Assembly: GCF_030812415.1 (NCBI RefSeq)
Contig: NZ_JAUSST010000005.1
Location: 575,892 to 639,891 of the forward strand
From: Paenibacillus harenae
GTDB taxonomy: Bacteria > Bacillota > Bacilli > Paenibacillales > Paenibacillaceae
Length of the DNA: 64,000 nucleotides
Direction: 5' to 3'
A program made the position numbers and the translations under genes. How positions within the stretch are numbered: position 1 is the first letter of the stretch; each line of letters starts with the position of its first letter. Of this stretch, positions 61,574 through 64,000 are shown piece by piece. The notes beneath the pieces were generated by a model. It ran no database searches. It saw only the letters and a list, made by a program, of their open reading frames with translations, and was not told where the DNA came from.

Positions 61574-63589
61574 ATGAGCGCTCAATTGGAAAGAATGCAG
61601 GAGCTCATCGCGATCATTACGGAGCACAACTACAAGTATTACACCTTGGATGAACCGTCGATTGCCGATGCGGAATATGACAAGTTATACGATGAGCTTG
61701 TTGCGCTGGAATCGTCCTCCGGCGTTGTGCTGCCGGAATCGCCGACGCAGCGTGTCGGCGGCGAGCTGCTTGGCGGCTTCGAACCGCACCGCCACCGCGC
61801 GAGGTTATGGAGTTTGGACAAAGCGCAGGATATCGAGGATTTGCTTGCTTGGAACGCACGCGTTGTGAAAGCGATCGCCGACTATAATGCCAAACATCCC
61901 GATGTCGTGCCTCTCCCCGATCCAAGCTATGTCGTCGAATTGAAGTTCGACGGCTTGACGCTTAATTTGACGTATGAGGACGGGCAGCTCGTACAAGCGT
62001 CCACGCGTGGCAACGGCACGGTCGGGGAAGGCATTCTCGCACAGGTTCGGACGATTCGTTCCGTACCGTTGACGATTCCTTTCACGAACGGTATTGTCGA
62101 GGTGCAGGGTGAAGGCATTATGCAGCTGTCCGTGCTGGCCAAGTACAATGAAACGGCGGTAGAACCGCTTAAGAACGCGCGGAATGCGGCAGCTGGAGCG
62201 CTGCGCAACTTGAATCCGAAGGTGACAGCCGAGAGAAAACTTAACGCTTTCTTCTATAATGTCGGCTACACGGACGGTGTTTCGTTCGAGAATCATCGCG
62301 AGATGCAGCAGTTCCTGCGAGACAATAAGTTCAAGGTTAATCCTTACGTGACTTATATGGATACGATTGAAGAGGTACAAGATGAGCTTGTTCGTATAAC
62401 AGAGCAGCGTGATAAGTTGGACTTCCTGATCGACGGCGCTGTCGTTAAAATAGTTGATATGCGCACAAGGGAGGCCCTTGGCTATACCGACAAGTTCCCG
62501 CGCTGGGCAGTCGCATTCAAGTTCGAGGCCGAAGAAACAACAACGATTCTAGAGTCGGTCTCATGGGAAGTCGGCCGAACGGGCAAAATAACGCCTGTAG
62601 CGCGTGTAGAAGCGGTTGAGCTGGCAGGCGTAACGGTTCAGAACTGTACGCTCAACAATATCGGCGACATAGAACGCAAGAATCTTAAGCATGCATTAGG
62701 AGCGCAGGTTATCATTCGTCGTTCCAACGACGTCATACCTGAAATACTCGGCAAAGCCGACGACGAGCCGGGAGCGGAGATTGTCTATCCGATCGTTTGT
62801 CCATCCTGCGGTACCGAGCTTGAGCAGCGCGGAGCGCATCTGTTCTGCAATAATAAGCTAGGATGCCAGCCGCAGATCATCGGCCGCATTACGCATTTTG
62901 CTTCCCGCGACGCGATGGACATCGATACATTCAGCGTGATGACGGCAGAGCAATTGTATACCGATTGCGAAGTACGCGATCCTGCCGACTTGTATGCTTT
63001 GGAATACGACGATCTCATTAAGCTCGATCGCTTCGGCGAGAAGAAAGCCCGCAAACTGCTTGATGCGTTCGAGAAGTCGAAGTCCCGAGAGTTGGCATCG
63101 TTCTTGTTCGCGCTTGGCATTCCGAATACGGGCAAAGCAACGACCAAGATGCTCGCCGATCATTATGGCAATCTCGATTTGATTATGCAGGCGACTGCAG
63201 AGGAGCTTGTTACGTTGCCCGACATTGGCGGCATCGTAGCGGAGAGCATCGTAAGCTTCTTCGCCGACCCGATCATCGCGGCGAGCATTGCGCGTATGAG
63301 GGAACTGGGCGTGAAGGCAGAAGCCGAGCAAGCAATCGTCGTTCGCGAGGACAGCATTTTTAGCGGCAAAACCGTCGTTCTGACGGGGACGCTTCCGACG
63401 ATGTCGAGAGACGAAGCGGCTAAGAAGCTCGAAGCTTGCGGCGCGAAGATCTCAGGCAGCGTATCGAAAAAAACCGATTTCGTCGTAGCCGGCGACAGCG
63501 CGGGCAGCAAGCTGACTAAAGCGCTTGAGCTGGGCGTTACCGTTATCGATGATGAAGATGAGCTTCTTCGTTTATTGGGAGAAGGATAG
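61574..63589 (+). CDS. ligA: NAD-dependent DNA ligase LigA
   Basis: 671 aa. ATG 61574 after GGAGAGGAG; a GTG at 61547 precedes that site. Seals nicks using NAD. N-terminal Ia domain (HNYKYYTLDEPSIADAEYD), active-site lysine in VELKFDGLTLNL, OB fold (WEVGRTGKITPVARVE), four-cysteine zinc finger (CPSCGTEL...FCNNKLGC), HhH domain and C-terminal BRCT (VVLTGTLPTMSRDEA). The adenylation motif reads RGNGTVGEGIL instead of the more usual RGDG..GEDVT, a variant type. Ends the pcrB-pcrA-ligA set. Confidence 0.95.
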   Translation: MSAQLERMQELIAIITEHNYKYYTLDEPSIADAEYDKLYDELVALESSSGVVLPESPTQRVGGELLGGFEPHRHRARLWSLDKAQDIEDLLAWNARVVKAIADYNAKHPDVVPLPDPSYVVELKFDGLTLNLTYEDGQLVQASTRGNGTVGEGILAQVRTIRSVPLTIPFTNGIVEVQGEGIMQLSVLAKYNETAVEPLKNARNAAAGALRNLNPKVTAERKLNAFFYNVGYTDGVSFENHREMQQFLRDNKFKVNPYVTYMDTIEEVQDELVRITEQRDKLDFLIDGAVVKIVDMRTREALGYTDKFPRWAVAFKFEAEETTTILESVSWEVGRTGKITPVARVEAVELAGVTVQNCTLNNIGDIERKNLKHALGAQVIIRRSNDVIPEILGKADDEPGAEIVYPIVCPSCGTELEQRGAHLFCNNKLGCQPQIIGRITHFASRDAMDIDTFSVMTAEQLYTDCEVRDPADLYALEYDDLIKLDRFGEKKARKLLDAFEKSKSRELASFLFALGIPNTGKATTKMLADHYGNLDLIMQATAEELVTLPDIGGIVAESIVSFFADPIIAASIARMRELGVKAEAEQAIVVREDSIFSGKTVVLTGTLPTMSRDEAAKKLEACGAKISGSVSKKTDFVVAGDSAGSKLTKALELGVTVIDDEDELLRLLGEG

Positions 63590-63600
63590 CATCTATAAGT

Positions 63601-63637
63601 GGAGGGTGTTCGACTATAAGTCGTACATCCTCTTTTG
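63601..63637 (+). terminator. Terminator of pcrA-ligA
   Basis: GAGGGTGT and CGACT pair with AGTCG and ACATCCTC, followed by TTTTGC. Confidence 0.8.
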
Positions 63638-63775
63638 CATCTCGATCCACTGAACACAAATGTAAAAAAATACAAGTTGTAATCTGTTTCTCAATGTGAT
63701 AAATTATTTCTTGTCGCTTCCGAGGCATTGCGAGAAACGGCTTGAAACACTTTTTATAAAAAGTAAAACAAGCTG

Positions 63776-63804
63776 TTGACACGATGGACGAAAGCTGATA
63801 TCAT
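63776..63804 (+). promoter_or_regulatory. rRNA operon promoter
   Basis: Perfect TTGACA (63776-63781), 17-bp spacer, TATCAT (63799-63804), about 120 bp before the 16S gene. The leader contains the boxA-like TTCTTTGAAAACTGAAC (63838-63854) typical of rrn antitermination sites. Confidence 0.75.
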
Positions 63805-63923
63805 AAATTCTTGTCACGACAAAATGTGACAGCAAGTTCTTTGAAAACTGAACAAATGGATCACGTCAAAATCCAAACAAATGCAATAAATTGCTAGTTA
63901 AGTAATGAGCAAGTCAAACACCA

Positions 63924-64000
63924 TTATGGAGAGTTTGATCCTGGCTCAGGACGAACGCTGGCGGCGTGCCTAATACATGCAAGTCGAGCGGAGTTATTCC
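63924..64000 (+). rRNA. rrs: 16S rRNA, 5' end (partial)
   Basis: The universal 16S start GAGTTTGATCCTGGCTCAG is at 63931-63949, followed by GACGAACGCTGGCGGCGTGC and the CATGCAAGTCGAGCGG segment; the gene runs off the right edge. The mature 5' end is estimated by analogy with B. subtilis. The first variable region begins at the last bases and fits a Bacillales organism. Confidence 0.97.

Overview
The window looks like a chromosomal segment of a Gram-positive member of the Paenibacillaceae (Paenibacillus/Cohnella type). Evidence: strong AGGAGG-type ribosome binding sites, an LPXTG surface protein, copper-amine-oxidase-like 'stalk' domains, a SARP-type response regulator, Bacillus-like gene order around secA-prfB and ftsEX-ctpB-minJ-uvrBA, and the start of a Bacillales-type 16S rRNA gene at the right edge. 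No tools were used; all calls are from reading the sequence.

Layout. (1) 1-12602, a surface/glycan region with AT-rich wobble positions: a gene tail, a c-di-GMP-I riboswitch with an overlapping terminator, a secreted vWA + seven-TIG adhesin, a convergent TPR glycosyltransferase, and an eight-gene operon with overlapping ends. That operon encodes a TPR-GT2-methyltransferase-like fusion, CDP-glucose synthase, CDP-glucose 4,6-dehydratase, a sugar C-methyltransferase, a 3,5-epimerase homologue, two left-handed beta-helix acyltransferases and a reductase-like protein lacking the usual catalytic tyrosine. (2) 12603-15200: a cold-shock gene and a decayed FN3 surface-protein pseudogene. (3) 15208-20757: housekeeping block hpf, secA, prfB (programmed +1 frameshift) and a YitT-family gene. 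(4) 21029-29306: complete arginine pathway argCJBDF-GH behind a promoter that carries a possible ArgR box. (5) 29496-32743: a WG-repeat protein, a repeat-bearing spacer and a VanW/G5 protein. (6) 32976-38865: envelope and division block ftsE, ftsX, M23 murein hydrolase activator, S41 protease and a MinJ-like PDZ protein. (7) 38948-44214: a large LPXTG adhesin divergent from a SARP-type response regulator, separated by four TGA(A)CAA-type direct repeats at about 10-11 bp steps. (8) 44403-51849: uvrB-uvrA behind a promoter with an SOS-like box, two VOC proteins, a small membrane protein and a sugar isomerase-like TIM barrel. (9) 52136-55225: HtrA-like protease and a stalk-domain lipobox-free secreted protein. 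(10) 55366-63589: U32 peptidase, a small ORF, pcrB, pcrA, ligA. (11) 63776-64000: rRNA promoter, leader and 16S 5' end.

The most interesting signals are the c-di-GMP-controlled adhesin beside a cluster predicted to make a CDP-activated 6-deoxy-3-C-methyl sugar with soluble TPR glycosyltransferases (possible surface-protein glycosylation), and the SARP-type regulator with matching heptamer direct repeats facing an LPXTG adhesin.
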